A DNA stretch of 64,000 nucleotides. Source: Ifrita kowaldi (Eukaryota; Chordata; Aves; Passeriformes; Cinclosomatidae). Numbering within the stretch: position 1 is the first letter of the stretch; each line of letters begins with the position of its first letter. This document shows, piece after piece, positions 13,601-28,600 of this stretch. The stretch is from assembly GCA_013398055.1 (NCBI GenBank), contig VZRS01012571.1, forward strand, positions 86,101-150,100. The letters run 5' to 3'. The notes beneath the pieces were generated by a model, which did not search any database, was not told the DNA's origin, and saw only the letters and a list, made by a program, of their open reading frames with translations. The translations under genes were made by a program, and so were the position numbers.

Positions 13601-16600
13601 ACCATAAAAAGAAGAATATTTTTTAATGAGATATGATATTTGAAGATAGATCATGCTGATTTGGACTAGTTGCATGAGAGGCATGCCATCAACTGGAATT
13701 CACTTACTCACTCTTAATTTGCCAACTCTTTTAAGACACTGAAAGAAAACAACATATTCAGGACAAAAGTGTTTTTCCTCTCCACAGTAACTTTCTTACA
13801 TTTGACAGTTAGTCTTTCTGATATGACAGGTCACTTCTGCAGCTTGTCCAGACAACAAATACTCCTGGAAATTTCCTAAAGATTCCTCAAATACGTTTTA
13901 TCTGTTAACTTACAGGAAAGCAAAACCAAACCATAATTTTTTTTTCTATCAAAACAGGAGTAAAACCAATCAGGTCTTATTTCTATAGGTATTTTCATCT
14001 GAAGTGGCAGACAGCCGACAGTCTAAATTAGTTGGATTAATTTAGAAAATTATAATATTTAATTACCTTGTGTCAGGTTTCAGGTTTTCCACAGTAGAAT
14101 GGGTTTGATTTGTAGTGATTATTGATTTCTCCTTTTCACCTTCACTTCCTCCGTTTTCGGTTGACACAACCTCATACTCTGGAAAATTATGGTAAAGAAA
14201 AATTTGATTAAGTAACATCTCTTGAGCATCTTGGTACAACCAGATAGCAAATGAGTAAGCAATTTTACAGGAATCCAATCGTTCTGCCTTTTGCCAGCCT
14301 GAAGTCAATACATGATTTGGACTTTTTAATTCACTTGAGTTGGAGAAGAAAATGCAGGAAGTGAATGAGCATACAAATATGTGCATGCACACACAGACAC
14401 ACACCAAGAACTACTGAGTCCATCCAGTGCCTGCTTGTTACCCAGCGCACAAGGCAACAAACTGCCCTACACTTCTGTGGCACACAACAGGAGCAAAGCG
14501 TGAGCAAAATGGTCTTGGTTCCTGACATTTGCAGTTTCTATGAAAAGAAGAAGGTGAGTTTGATCACTGTTTTGGTTGTTATTTGTCTGACCTTTCCATT
14601 ACGTTTTGGTTTTGGGCATACCCAATGAAATCCCTTGTACACAATTAAAGTCAAGCAAAGTAATCATTCAAAAAAACAAAATGATGCAACAAATTACGTT
14701 TTCTGTCTCCACCTTTCTATCTGAAACAGTGCATGTATTAAAAAAAAAAAAAGAGATCTGATTCCAAAATAAGATGATTGGAAAAACATGCATAAACTAC
14801 AAAAATAAAAATGACAGAAAAATTGATTTCAGCCTGTCTAAACAAGTAATGTCATACTGGTGCCAATATGAAGCAATCACTGTTTTCAGAAAACAGGATT
14901 CAATGCCTTCTTTTGAATTCAGAATTGATTCTGATGAGTCATTAACTGAGTTGTTAGCTAACTTCAGTCTTTGTCAGTTAGTGTCCAGAGGACGACGGAA
15001 GAATTAGGAATGGCCATCTTGCATGTTTACCTGTCTGTGTGCTGAGTCCTGCATGACTCACATGCATTTATTCTCAATACAAACCCCTTCCTTTGGAAAT
15101 GAAAAAACCCAGATTATTTTAACAGAGAGGGTTTATTGACCCTCTTGCAGTGGTCACTGCAAGTATTATGCTGGCGAAGTTCTACTGACTTACTAGATGG
15201 ATATAAGTTTGATTGTGTCTGGCCCATTGTTAAACAACATCCCCAGGTCAAGAAAAATGCCTACATTATGTGTGTGCATCCGTATATAGTGTTGTATTGT
15301 TGGAACTTCTTGACTAGATCTGACAGACTAGATCTCCTGTGCAGAGAGAAGCCAGAAAATTGGAGAAGATATGGAGTCATACTTCTTAAGCATGTTTTTG
15401 TGTCATCACTGACACCACTGATCCTAGTTGTGTAAATCCTGTTATAATCTAGTAGCATTTTCTTATCCACACTGGAACAAACAGGAGCACAAAATAAAAG
15501 CACTGGGCTCCTTTAATCCCTGGGGATTAAAGTACTTTTAAATGGCAAAAAACTACTGTGAAAGTAAATTAAGCTGGAAATACTGTATTATCACACAATG
15601 TAGGAAAGAAATTCAGACCAACCAGTAACAGTGTCATTGTCTGGTTTTTCCCAGTCCAATATGACAAATGTTGGACAGCCCTCCACAGTCACCACTGTGA
15701 GGTTGGTTGGAGGATTTTGTGGAGGACGAGTGGGTTCTTCCTTGCTGCCAGCTTCTTCTTGAGGAAAATGTTCAAGAGAGCTTGTGATAGAGCAAGGCAC
15801 ATCATCATCTTTCTTCATGTACTTGACATGGGGGGCTAAGAACAATAGGAAAGAGCTGTTATTCAGTAGCTTTTTACAAAATGGCAGTGCCATTTCACCT
15901 GGTGCACAACATCCATCCCAGGACACCAAACAAATATCTGCACAAGTCAAACACAAAACTTTCAGAATAAACCCCATATATCCAATATTAAGCTACTTGT
16001 TCTCATTTTAGTTTGTTTTGGGTTTTATGTTTTTGTTGTTGTTTTTGGTTTTTTGCTTATTTTTAAAATTTTACTTATTGTTGTTAGACCTGGACTCTGC
16101 ACTACCTTCACCCCCTTCCCACTGGCACCACTGAGGAAATGACATTCTGAAGGTATTAGCAGGTGATACACACTGTTCGAAATAATGTGTCACAAAATAG
16201 GAAAATCAACTTTATTTCTTCTATAGTAAAATGACACTGTAATTCTACTTGCAGCTTTTGAGAGGTATGCTAATACAAAGACATCATATACACTTCATTT
16301 CACCAGAAGGAGCAACAAGTTTAGTCTAGAAAGTAAAAGTAAAATTCAGTCAAGAAAATGCTGGTTTGTACTACAGCTCTTTCGTCTGCCACTAAAGTGA
16401 TAGAGAATCAAATAAAATTTTGGCCTTTGAATAACCAAATAAGATAATTTTTATGCAAGATAGGTCAGACTTCATATGCTCCCTGAAATAAAATGAATAT
16501 CCTACCTTGGTACCTTGGTTTGCCTGAAGAATCTGTTTCTGATGTAGGACTTGAGCTGAAGACAGTTGCATCAACTGTAGGAAACACAGTTATAATATAA

Positions 16601-19600
16601 TTTGCAATAAATACAAAGTTTCAAAGTTAGAACTGCAGCATTTCACAGTTCCTTTGACATTTTAAATCATGATAAGAATAGATAAATAGTAGACCTCTGC
16701 TGCCAGATCTGTCTCTTCATTTTAGGGAACCCATTTTTTCTGTGATGCTGTGTAAACCCTGTACTTACCTGCTAGTACAGTCAGCCATAATGAAAATGAC
16801 AGATTTCATGACTGCTGCTGGATTCAGTTCACGCAATATATGTAAAACACTTTTTAGACCTTTTAAAAAGGATCTTTTTGCACTGTACTGGCTGTTTAGC
16901 TTGGAGCTTTTTTATGTTCCTAGGATACACAGAACCATTGCTTTGGCACAGTAACTTCTCTAAAAATAACAACAAGGAAATAAAAAAATCTGTCTCCAGA
17001 GTGTACAACTTCCACAAAATTTGAAGGAAATTGAAAGCAAATACACTGGTGAACAGAAATGTGCTAAAGCAGTCAGATTTCATGATACAATGTCGTATTA
17101 ATTAGCCACTACACCGAACATGATGCAAATACTACAGTGGACCTCAACAGGTAAGACACAATACATTCCCAACAAGCATTTATAAATGAATCTAGCATCC
17201 AGCTTCCTTTACTGAGCACTAAGGGTCACAGTGAGTTCATGACCAATGTAAGGAGACAAGAATTTAAGTATTACTGTAAATCCAGGAAAATTAGAAACAG
17301 CAACATTCATGAGAATACACCAAGAACTGCACATTTGGGCTCAAAAATTCTAAGCACATCCTCCTCCAAACCCATTAGTGTATGCCATCCTGAAAAGACT
17401 TAGCTCTGAATTTGTAATCAGCTCCCAGTTTTATAAAGGGCGAATTACCCACTGACCACTGTGATTGCACCACAACAATTCTTTCTGTTTAAACAGTGGC
17501 AGTTTGATCAAGTAAGTAGGAGGACATCACATCTGTGATGAGCACTATCAGTCACTGACAAATAATACTTTGAATTTATGTCCTGGGAAAATCAAAATGT
17601 TCAGGAAAAGAAGTGCCTTATCTACTCTTTGCACAGCTTTAAATTGCCACAGAATAGTAATGACAGCCTACTAAGCATGTATGGATTTCTAGGAAGATGG
17701 AAGGCCTGTCATATCCTCAGGTACCAAGAGGGCAGATGATCTTAGTCAAATCAGGAAAGTTACTAAGTGGCATAAAAGATACCAGAATCACCCCAGCCAG
17801 AATACTTTTTATGTTATATATACAATGCATCAATAAAGTTCAGGGAAGGGAAGCAAAAGAAAAATGGACACCTTAATGTTAATTAAAAAAAAAAAATAAA
17901 AAAGAAGAAACCAGAACTGTTTGTAATATGCTCACCATAATACTCTGGAGTTGCAAAAGCTGTTGGTGTCTTATAGAATGTTCCTGTCCTCACAGGTGGT
18001 GTTGGTCCAGCAGGCTTAGCTGAAGTGACAGACGGAGGCACTTGTAGCAACAAGATATTCAGTATATCAAGGAGTCAAAGAGCTTTCTGATTTTCTAAGA
18101 GAACTCAGATTTGTGACAACTGCTTCATGCAATAAGTATTTTCATTTAAATTATGGTAATCCCTCAGCTGGATTTAGGAAAGTTCTGAATTGTGCTAGTT
18201 GCAGATGTAACCCAGTCCTGAAACCCAGTAAGAAAATTCTTTGCTACTTTGAGGTTGTCTTGGAAGAATTTACTCATCTAGAATATAACCTGGTTTAATT
18301 CACAGAACCATCCTACACAGACTGGTAAAAGGATGCAAAATGACCAGCATTGACGCTGCTGTTCCTTAAAGAGAGAGCACATTTCTTCATGAGTTACAAG
18401 GCACAGTAGCTGAAGTCAGCAACTGAAACTTGAATTCTTCCCTCAAATATAGGTAAGATTCATTTCTGCTCTCAATACAGCACATATATTAGCAAGGGTG
18501 GGGCTGGAACATTTATAGTGATAAACACCAAGTTCTTAGTTGTGATCTGCATTAAGAGTTTAACCACAGAATAGTACTGGAGCTTCCACTAAATGAAATT
18601 AAGATACACTTCAAATGAAAGCAAAGAAAATGCAGCCAAGTTCAGCATTTTCAACATTTATAGCACTATAAATTCAGGGAAAGAAGTTTTCTTTCTGAAC
18701 TCATTTCTGTAGTAGGTTCCACAAGTCTGGACAGAAACTGACTGACAGAGGCAGTATTATCACCTATAATTAAATAGCTATTTAAAAAAAATATTTTAGA
18801 TTATGTGACATTGCTTTTGCTATGCATCTGTTACCACCTAATAAAGAAAACAGGTTTCTAAGAGGCAAACAATCCATGGTAAAGGATGTCTTGATTTCTT
18901 TCAAAATAGCTGTAGAAGACAAGAATTAAATTCACAAAACATGCAGATACTCCCAGATAACCATGACATGACAGTGAAATCTCAACCCTGAAGAGTCAAG
19001 AACTAGGTAATATAGTTACCTCTCCTTTATATATGACACAGAACATGGCAACTGAAGGCAGAACTCTGGCAAGCCAAATTTTAGACAACAAAAATCTGTA
19101 CTTTTCACTAATTTTCTTAATAAAGTGGAAATTTTAAAGATTCTCACTAGAGATCAGTTTCCCAAAGCTTCTGGAACTCTCATTTCCTTTTTTTTTTCCC
19201 CATTCAGGAGACTTTTAATGTCTGCATAGAAACCTTTCCATAATATCCACTGTATGAGTTAGAAAGATGCAAGTAAAGAATTAATCACAGTGTTAACGAG
19301 AGGACAGAATTCTAAAAGGGAAAATCCAAGAAGAACATTGAGGCAAATTTTTCCTGTTAGTACAGTGGAACTGTCTCTCCAGGGAACCAGAAGAAACAAA
19401 ATTGTAGTGTTTAAAACTAAGCTGGATAAAACACTAGGAAACACAGAAGAAGGAAAATCTTCTACTGGCCCCACAAGGAAGAACCAGATCATTTAACCAA
19501 TTTATTCCATCTTGAAAGCCTAGGAAGGTATGGTAACTGCTGACTAACACATAACCTGGCCTCTACTGTAAGGAAAAAGGGTGAAATTTCAAAACCTGGC

Positions 19601-22600
19601 CTCTACTGTAAGGAAAAAGGGTGACATTTCAAAACACTGGTAAATTAATTAGACACTTATTGGAGAAAATTAGTATAGATCCCAATACAAGCACTAGAAA
19701 ATATATCAGGGTCTAAGACTGACTATGTCTTCTGTTTTGTTGGAACTATTACTAAGGAAACACCACCCATCAATGACAAGTACAGACACAGCGTTTCAAC
19801 CTTGGCTCTGCTGATGAGTAAGTATATAGCTTGTCTCACCCAGCTTGGAGATTCTTGCTATTCATCTGCTGCACAAAATATTAATGAATTGTTTAGGTCT
19901 TTAGTGCCCTAATAGCACACAAAGTCCCAAATGAAATAAACAAAAAAAAAAAACCCTAACAGGAAATACAGTAGAGCCAAGACCTGTACATTTCAAAGGA
20001 ATTACAGAGAGCAATATGAAGAAGAAAGGAGCTGTCATGATGCTAAGCTTAAGGAGATGATAGTTTCTGACTACCTGGAATAATATTAGCCTAAGGATTC
20101 TTATATAGAATTTACTAACAAAATATCCATATCTGCTTCAGGATAAAATTAAAATGAAATAGGAATATCACAGATCAAAGAAATCTATGCTATAGAATTC
20201 TCCTATACACTATTATCTCACACACAATAAAATACTTATGCTGAAAAGGCTGAGATACCTGGACTCCCTGGTTTACCAGTCACGGTGTTTGGAGGCAGAG
20301 GTTTTCTTCTCATTTGTGTAGGCCTGGCAGGAGGTATAGGAGGGTGCTGAGGGCCAGGTGATCTAGTCACTGAACGACATTACATGACAGCATTATTAAT
20401 TATTTAACCTCAAATTCTATAAAATCAGAAATGTACTAGAAATTATATTCTGACTTCTCAAGCAATGTTTCATGTCTGATTTAATATCAAAAGTGAAGAA
20501 GTGAGATTAGGAGCTGATCTGAGTTGTATTTTCAGCCTTGAATTCTCTGAGAAGTGTGTGCCATAAAGTTTTAAAACAAGTTTACACTGAAAAAAATGTA
20601 GCTCCTTTGGGACTTTGTACAAGTGTTTCAGTGATTCACTTTCTGTGTAGTTACTCATTTCTGTCAACAGTAATTTTTTGGCATTCAAGTGGGTATATCT
20701 TCACACAATAAATACCACCTCAGTGTGCTAGGAAACATTTTCACAGAATTTCTGACCTCTTGTACTTTCTGACTAATACAACCGGCCACCCTCAGCTTGG
20801 AGCAAAACATGTAAGAAAATGAAATCATCATTAGGAACACTTTATTCTATGCCATTCAAAACTGAAAGAAGTTACTGTCACTTCATACACTGACATGGGT
20901 GAAGACAATTACGGTGGTAGAAATTTTTGAAGCACCCAACTTGGTTATTTCAATGTGCAGCTCCAGCTGAAATCCATTAAATTTATCTGATAATGTCATT
21001 TGACTGTGAGATCTAAAAGGAAAACCTAAGCCCCTTAATTTGTACTTACAAATAATTTTACTGTGTTTTCCAGACAATTATGAAGGATTTTATTATGCAA
21101 AGGAAAGGCAAAGGAAAAGATTTTTGTTCCACTATTCACCTTTGCCCTTCTTTCCTTAAGAAAATGCAGGAGATATGCACAACACATTTATGTAACAAAA
21201 GACTTCTTGTACCTAAAAGGAGAAAATCCTCAAGAGTAATATAATTCTTATAATGCTGCCAATGTCAACAACTATGCAAGTTGCCTGATACTGAATTACT
21301 GGCTCCATAAGGTACCTCAGGTTCTGTGTATCAGACCTTAGTTTACCCTATAAATAGAGAGCTTGTGGGCGAGAAGGGAGCAGATCCAAAGACCCATTTA
21401 GGAACGCTTTTTTAGAAATACTTACAATACACAAACAGGAATATCTCCATCTCTCTCTACCCTGTTCCTTTTTGGACTCCTGCAGTCACTTATAAAACAG
21501 TTCTTGGGTTGTTGGGTTTTTTTTTAATCCCTTAGATCAAGACAGAAAATAATGCTCTATCTAATTCAGGAAGACGTAGTGGTTTTGAAAATAGTATTTG
21601 TAGGCTTCATATTCATTCTTAATCTCCAAATGGAGATAAAAAAATATGCCTAAGGCCTGAAAAAGTATAATAAATTTTTGTATATATAAGTCATCATACC
21701 CTAGATACTACTATATGGCAGTATCCATCATTACTTTTTCCCCTGCCCAGAATTAGAGAATGGGATTGTCCAAGATATTTATGAGGTAAAAATGTGCAAG
21801 TATTGACTTGCCAGTGGTTTCTATCATATTTTCTGAACAGCACAACTACAACATTTACAGACAAACTAAAACATCACATTCAGCGTCCTGGGTCACAACT
21901 GAATCTAATGTACTGTACTCTGGAAAAACAAGAATCCCTACTTTTCCCTTCTGCTACTTCCCACAACGATTTGGGTGATGGTTGATGATGCTACCAAACC
22001 TAATTACCAACGTATGGAGACTGAACTTGTAAACTAGGATGCACAATAGGTTTTAAGGATTTCATGATAGTATAGACTCTTGTAAGGACAACAGCATGGT
22101 GAAATATTCGGATTTAATTAATCTCAAGGCTTCTTTATGGACTTTATTGTCTACTTTTATTAACCTTACCAGAAATTGGCTTTTGCCAGGTATCAATATA
22201 TTCCGGAGGTTTTTTGACATCCGTGTCAATTGGTCTGGCAATATCCTCAGGTGCATAAAGGTCATCTATAAAAAATGGAAATGAAGTAAGTATCTATAGT
22301 GTGGCACCAAGTCATGGAACTCTTGTATATTGCAAATGTTCAAACTCCAGCTGACATGATGTGTAAAACCAGCACATGTGGCCCACCTCTGTTTTTACTG
22401 ATAACTTAGTGATATCCGTTATCTCCTTATTCAGGTAAGTAGAAAGTGATCTGGTTCTACAAAGTCTGCAGTTTAATTTTAAACATTCCTTGAGTAAAGT
22501 ATATTTGGAAAGAGAAAATTAATAAGATTAAGAGGTAACAGATGAGTTAAATCAAGATTATATGTCGAAAAATGAGTAGCGAGAACATTCTAGTTTTTCA

Positions 22601-25600
22601 GTGTAGAGAATAAAATGTCCATTTATTCTTGCAAAGAATCTCCTCATAGTAAGATCTCTGTTCATTCTCCATAATAAATGGTTAGAGCAATTCTGGACCA
22701 AATATATTCACCATATTTGGAGTACAGGAGACGAAGTATACACAACATTCAGTTTGTATATAAGAGAAAGTCCTACTTAAAAGTTACATAAACACGCTTT
22801 TAAAAATGTAAGTGGCATTAAAAAGATCAACATAACTCCTGGTACAGAACAACTGTTTCACATGCTGGTATTCATAGGACAGTCAGACTGTTAAATTAAT
22901 ATGCTTTCTCTACACAAAGTAAGTATATTTGCTTTATAAAAACTGTACATATAGTAAAGCAAGAAGATGCATTGCAACTTCATCATGTTTGTGGGAAAAA
23001 ACCCCACACACCCTTGCTCACAATGTAAGACAAAAACCCCTATAATTTGATATATTAAAAAAGCCCCTCAATATTACTTTAATTATCAAATTCCAACCCT
23101 ATTCCAACATGATCTAATCACTTCAGCTAAAGATTTCGTAGGTTTATAATCTGGTTCTCAATTTGTTTTGACATTTCACTAGTATTTTGATGGTATGAAG
23201 CAGATAATTTTTTGTTTACTTTACTATTTGACCATTCTTGTTGCATGTTCCTCACAAATCCACAGCCCATACATGATAAATAATTCACTGAAGATTAAAG
23301 TAAGGAGACTTGCAGTAAGCTGGGAACAGGATGTAGACGACCTGGTCCCTATGTCTGAAGTATCTGAACACATCATATGGCTTTATGTAACTGCAATTTG
23401 TCTTCAGGTAAGTAAAACAATTAATTAGATCTTCAGATATACAAAGCACCAGAGTGATAATCAATGCTTCATGTGAATGATGTTCAAGGAAGAAAAGGCA
23501 TGAGAAGACCAGTACCAGCTTTAAAAAAAATAAAAATAATCTTGTACATCATGAGTTATAGTCAGAGCATGTTTAGTTTTCAGTTCACCTTTCAGGGAAC
23601 ATATCAACAAAACATTGACTAATTGATTAATTCACACTGACACATTGACTAATTCACACTAAATCACCCAAGTATATATGACAAATCTAAATAAGTTTTG
23701 CATGTTACAGTGCCTACAGAAAAAACTATCTCTATCCTGCTCCTTAGAATCTAAGTTAGAACCACAATCTTTTCTGAGTTATATCAGCTAAGAATGAACA
23801 AAATATTGTATACGTTCTAGATGGAAGAAGCAATTTTTTTTCTTTCCAGAAACGTGAACTGCTCTTCTGCCATTAGTAAAATAGTAATGAAAAATAAGTC
23901 AAAGTTTCAAACCACAATACTTTCATGTTGACAAAGTCTCCTATTTTTAGTATTTCAATAAACTCTAAAGTCACATAAAAGTTTGTGTTTTCACACAAGA
24001 TACCTGCACAACCAAAGTTTGCTGTATTTGTCACAGCATTTGCCTTATCCTACCCTGTGTAACCTGCTTATTAAAAGCACTTATCACATTCATTCAAACT
24101 TTTAACAGAATTGAGAATAGACCTATTACTTGCATATGTCTTTGTGTCTTTTAATTCTATATTTTTTCCTGGAAACATTCATGAGGTCTAGAACATGTTT
24201 AAACTTAATTCCATGTCTTTAATAGGAGGAATACTATTAGAAGGGTGGATCATTTTAAGGGAAGTAATGGAAAAATTGCCCTTGATAAAATAAAATGAAA
24301 TACCTTTATACTTGAGTTCCTTTGGAATTTGGCTATACACACACAGTTTAAAAAATAAAAAGAAAATGGAACACAAAGTTAATGGCCATTGTAATGAAAA
24401 TCACGTATGCCTCCCCTTCACAAGAGAAATGGAAATGTTGCTCAAAGTTTGTTTGCTGACATTTGTCAGAAAGCTGAGTAGATCAGGAGCAGTATTTAAA
24501 TGGTTAGGATTAAATTAAAAAACAACTTACAAACAGTAAGGTAAGTTACATACATGAACATAAAAAGCCACCTGAATAAAATGATATTCTAGAGAAAATG
24601 GCTAAAACATGTCAAAACCCTAAAAGGAATGCTAGTCATGAGGAAGCAATCCCTGCCTCTTTTCCCCAGTCAAGTTTGCCGCCTGGCACTACAGCTGGCC
24701 AGGAGACTGAAAAGCCTGCCAGGAAACCAGCCACAACCCCGTGTGCTGGCGCTGGAAAAAACAAATTCCACTGCTTATCATCTGGGCTCTGCAGCTGCCA
24801 AGCACTCTCTGCATGGGGTGAAACATCTTTGCACTGAGGCTAATGAGCCCAGTCAGGAAGAAGAAATGGAGTACATTCAACAGCAGTGCCAGTCCAGAAA
24901 AGAATTAAAAGATCCAAACTGGTGTCCAAACAATGGAATATCCAAGAATAAGTGATGTAATGTCTAAAGGTAGGTCTGAAAATGTATTGTTACATACATA
25001 ACATATTCATAACAGTCCAGTTAAGAATTTTGATCATCTTAGATCAAAAGTTCAGGATTTTGATAAGCTAACCACAGAAAACATTGAAAAAGAAACTTTT
25101 CTTGTCTTTGCTCAGCTGGTAAGATTTGGGGTTCCAGGTTATAGAATTCTCTTTCCTAAGTCTCTTTTGCAGAATAAGGAATTCTTGTGCAATAGATAAT
25201 TAATTGCACATTGCTTGGGACAGACACAGAAGATTACTTTAATTGATTACCTGAATCCCTTCTTGTGCAAATTTATTTTTGTGGGCACAGTCAGCCTTGT
25301 GTCTCAGACACTGCCACAATACTGTGATGTACTTGCCTTGCAGAAGACTTGGGAATTCACTTACTGATCATCAAGAGAAGTACAGACTGAAAAGCTGTGA
25401 AAAGCTGCAGTCCCCTCTCAAGATGTCATAAATGTACAAAATTCACCGGTGGTTTCTCTTACGCTTCTCAGAAGAAGGGTGCAGACTCACAGAACCTATC
25501 AATGAGTTGTTTTGGCAGTGGGCTTGGAGGTACAAAGAAGTGGGCAGGAGATAACAAAGGCCAGCTCCTCTTTAGTACTTTGGATACCAAGTTTGACTTA

Positions 25601-28600
25601 AAGGGCCCACTTGGCAGGAGACAAAATTTAGCTAACAGACTACAGGATGTTTCTTTAACTTAGAGAAAAAAAAAATTATGAAACTTGGCAATGGAAACCA
25701 CTATTGGAAGTATCATTTTCCAGAAGAATTCTAAAAGAAGGTATTTATTTACTAGTGAGTACACACAGCATGCACAGTAAATAGTAGACTTGTGGTAACT
25801 TTTGACACCATCTACCACAATGAAGATCTAGTTCCTCCTGGCAACCAGCACTACTATAACGGCATGGAAATAATAACAAATGGTGGGCACACCAAGAGGG
25901 ACACTTACAATAAGATTGCTTAAAACAATACTTTAGCAACCTAAACTAGCATTAAGCACAAAAAACTGCAGGTAACAATTTACTACTAGTATGTTTATAC
26001 TACTGATTTACTTCGCGTGTATTCATTTTTCATGGTGTTTTTTATAACCTACCAATACCTCTGCCAAGGCTATGAGTATAGGGAAGAAGAGAAAAGCTCA
26101 ATGTACCATGTAATGTCATTGTGTGTTTGTGCATAATTTCATAATGTGATCACTCCTGGACCCCTGTGTGCAGTCTCCTATTCCAGTAACCAGACATTAG
26201 ACAGCTCACTTATAAGGTGATTGCCAACACAAGTGAGCAACAAAACTTTTTGACCCATAACTACTGAAATTGGGCATTTATTGCTGTAACTGGCTGTGAT
26301 GTCCTGGAATTTGACGGCCTCATTTAACTTACCAGAAGGACTATGAAATGTCAAAGAACACATGCCTCTAATGAAGGCATTCACTCTGTATGTAATACAG
26401 AAATGTATGTCATGTTCTAAATAGGTAAATTCAATTCACTTTAAATATAGAACCATCTCTTCTGGGCTTTTACCATTTCTAACAACATGGTGGGCTTGTG
26501 AAAATGTACAGGAATGAGTAGCTCAAGACATTCTATGATCAGCAACAGGTATTAAATTGCCAAAGATACAAGAAAGAAACATTACACAGGCAAAACCATT
26601 TAGAATAGATGGAATGTCACTCAGGCTATCCTAATCTAGCTAGCACAGAAATAGTAACAGATCCCAGCACTAATATGGGACAGGAGCACTTTTAGTGGGT
26701 GATCAGCCAAAAGTTTGCCTTGAATATGCACATTATTTATGTATTTATATTATTTATTACTTTAAACTTAAATTGTTGATGAATCCCAAAATTATGTATT
26801 TAATGAGCCGATGGCTGTGTTAAAAAAAATCCCCAACAGTATTTGTATTGATGTAATAAATTAATCCTTTATGAAATAAAATAATATGGATTCATTATGA
26901 ATTAGCACTGAAAATATAATGTTGATTGGATGGAAAAATCAGGTACAACTGAAAAAGGAAAAATGATTTTCCCTCCAACCAAATCTGTACTTTTAATAAG
27001 CCTTTGTGGTTAGGGATATTTGATATCCTAAGTGCATATGGATATATAAATTGAAGACCCTCATCTGTCATCCACCAACATGGAATTTTTTGGTGCTGAA
27101 GTATCCGAGCCTGAATACTGCACAGTCCAAATACTGCATGGTCTGAATGTGAGTAGGTCTGATGTGAACGTACCCCACGCACAGAGAGTAACTAACAAGA
27201 TTAAGGCTTCCCTACCAAGCCTCCTGACTTGGATTCAAACAACTGGGTGATCCTTTTCAACTAAGTGTTTTCCAGTAATTATTGCAGATCTAACATCTAG
27301 GAAACATTAGCAAACAGTAGCTACATAATAATCCATCTGTAAGTTTACTCAGACTGAGTGCCAATATAATTTCATAATCACCCTCAGGAATTATATAACA
27401 GGATCAGTAGAAGCAATTACACATGGCACTCTGAGGAATTAAATTCTACAATGAAACACAATGAGACATTTTGCATCTTGGGCTCAAGATGACTTGGGGC
27501 AGTCACATTCTGGTCTTTCATTGATAAATAACAAAAAACTCCAAACCCCAGAACTCTACCTGTTGTTGGCTCAATCCACTTTGGCAGTTCAGGTGCTTTT
27601 GTTCTGGCTGGTGCTAGTGTGGTTTTACTAAAAACTGTGAGAGAATTTCAAAAGAAAAAAGAAAAAAGAAGAAAAAAGAAAAAAGAAAAAAGAAGAAAAA
27701 AGAAAGAAGTTCCATGAGAAGAATACCCAACAGACTTCTATGCGATGCCAACAATTCCACACTACAGAAGAAAAAGTAAAACCTGCTGTGATGACACACA
27801 CAGTTTTGGTTTGTTTTCCTTTTTTTTTTCCTTTCTTGATTTGGAAAGGCTTTAACACTAGACTTATTAATTGATTGAAAAATATCCTTTTTTTTTTCTC
27901 CCAGCAATACTTAAAATTCCACTAAGAATAGACGAAATTAATTAACTATTTAATGTCCTCCCCATCCCAAATTGAATAAACAATTATTACCAGGTCTGGT
28001 CTGTGATTTATCCAAGGGCTTTGGTCTTGCAGAAGTGAGACGTGTTTTATGAGGTGCTAAAAGAAATAAGGTTCTGTTTCAATGCTGTGTGTGAAAGAAC
28101 ACGGGCAGTGCAGTGCGATTTGCCAGACAAAAAGGTCCATGCACCAATGCGATACAGCAAAATGGACATATGAGAGTTCTATGAGTTCTAATCCAAAATG
28201 CATGTGGAAGATGCTAGTTTCTTTAGTGGCCAGATGACTCCATCATGCAGTCTGACCAGTTACATTCATATGTAGGTTTAGGAAAAAGATATAAAATATT
28301 TACAGCCAGTTACCCAACTGTATATGGATACAGAGTTAGCTCTGCAAGGTATCCATGGCCTTAAGACATTTAATTAGGTTCTGTAAAAAACAAACAAACA
28401 AAAAACCTCAAAATAAAACACCAAACTGAACCCCCCAAATCAAAGACTTAGATAAAACCATGAAACATCGAAATACTGCTGAGAAAACAACTGGGAGCAT
28501 TCAATGCAGACACAGTGCAGGGCAGCTGAAGCACAGTGTCATCACCAAGGTTGAAATCAGAAGCCTTCAACCTTTTCTTATTGTTGCCTTTCACTTGCAA

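Noticed and set aside
19300..19495. CR1/LINE-like phrases and a 68-residue + ORF
   Set aside because: Some CR1-like wording, but no continuous match and no tail, so not called as a separate element.
26332..26382. Open segment with donor GTAAGT (NAFIRGMCSLTFHSPS)
   Set aside because: Acceptor context is poor and the composition is unlike neighbouring exons; it lies in the middle of a 5-kb intron.
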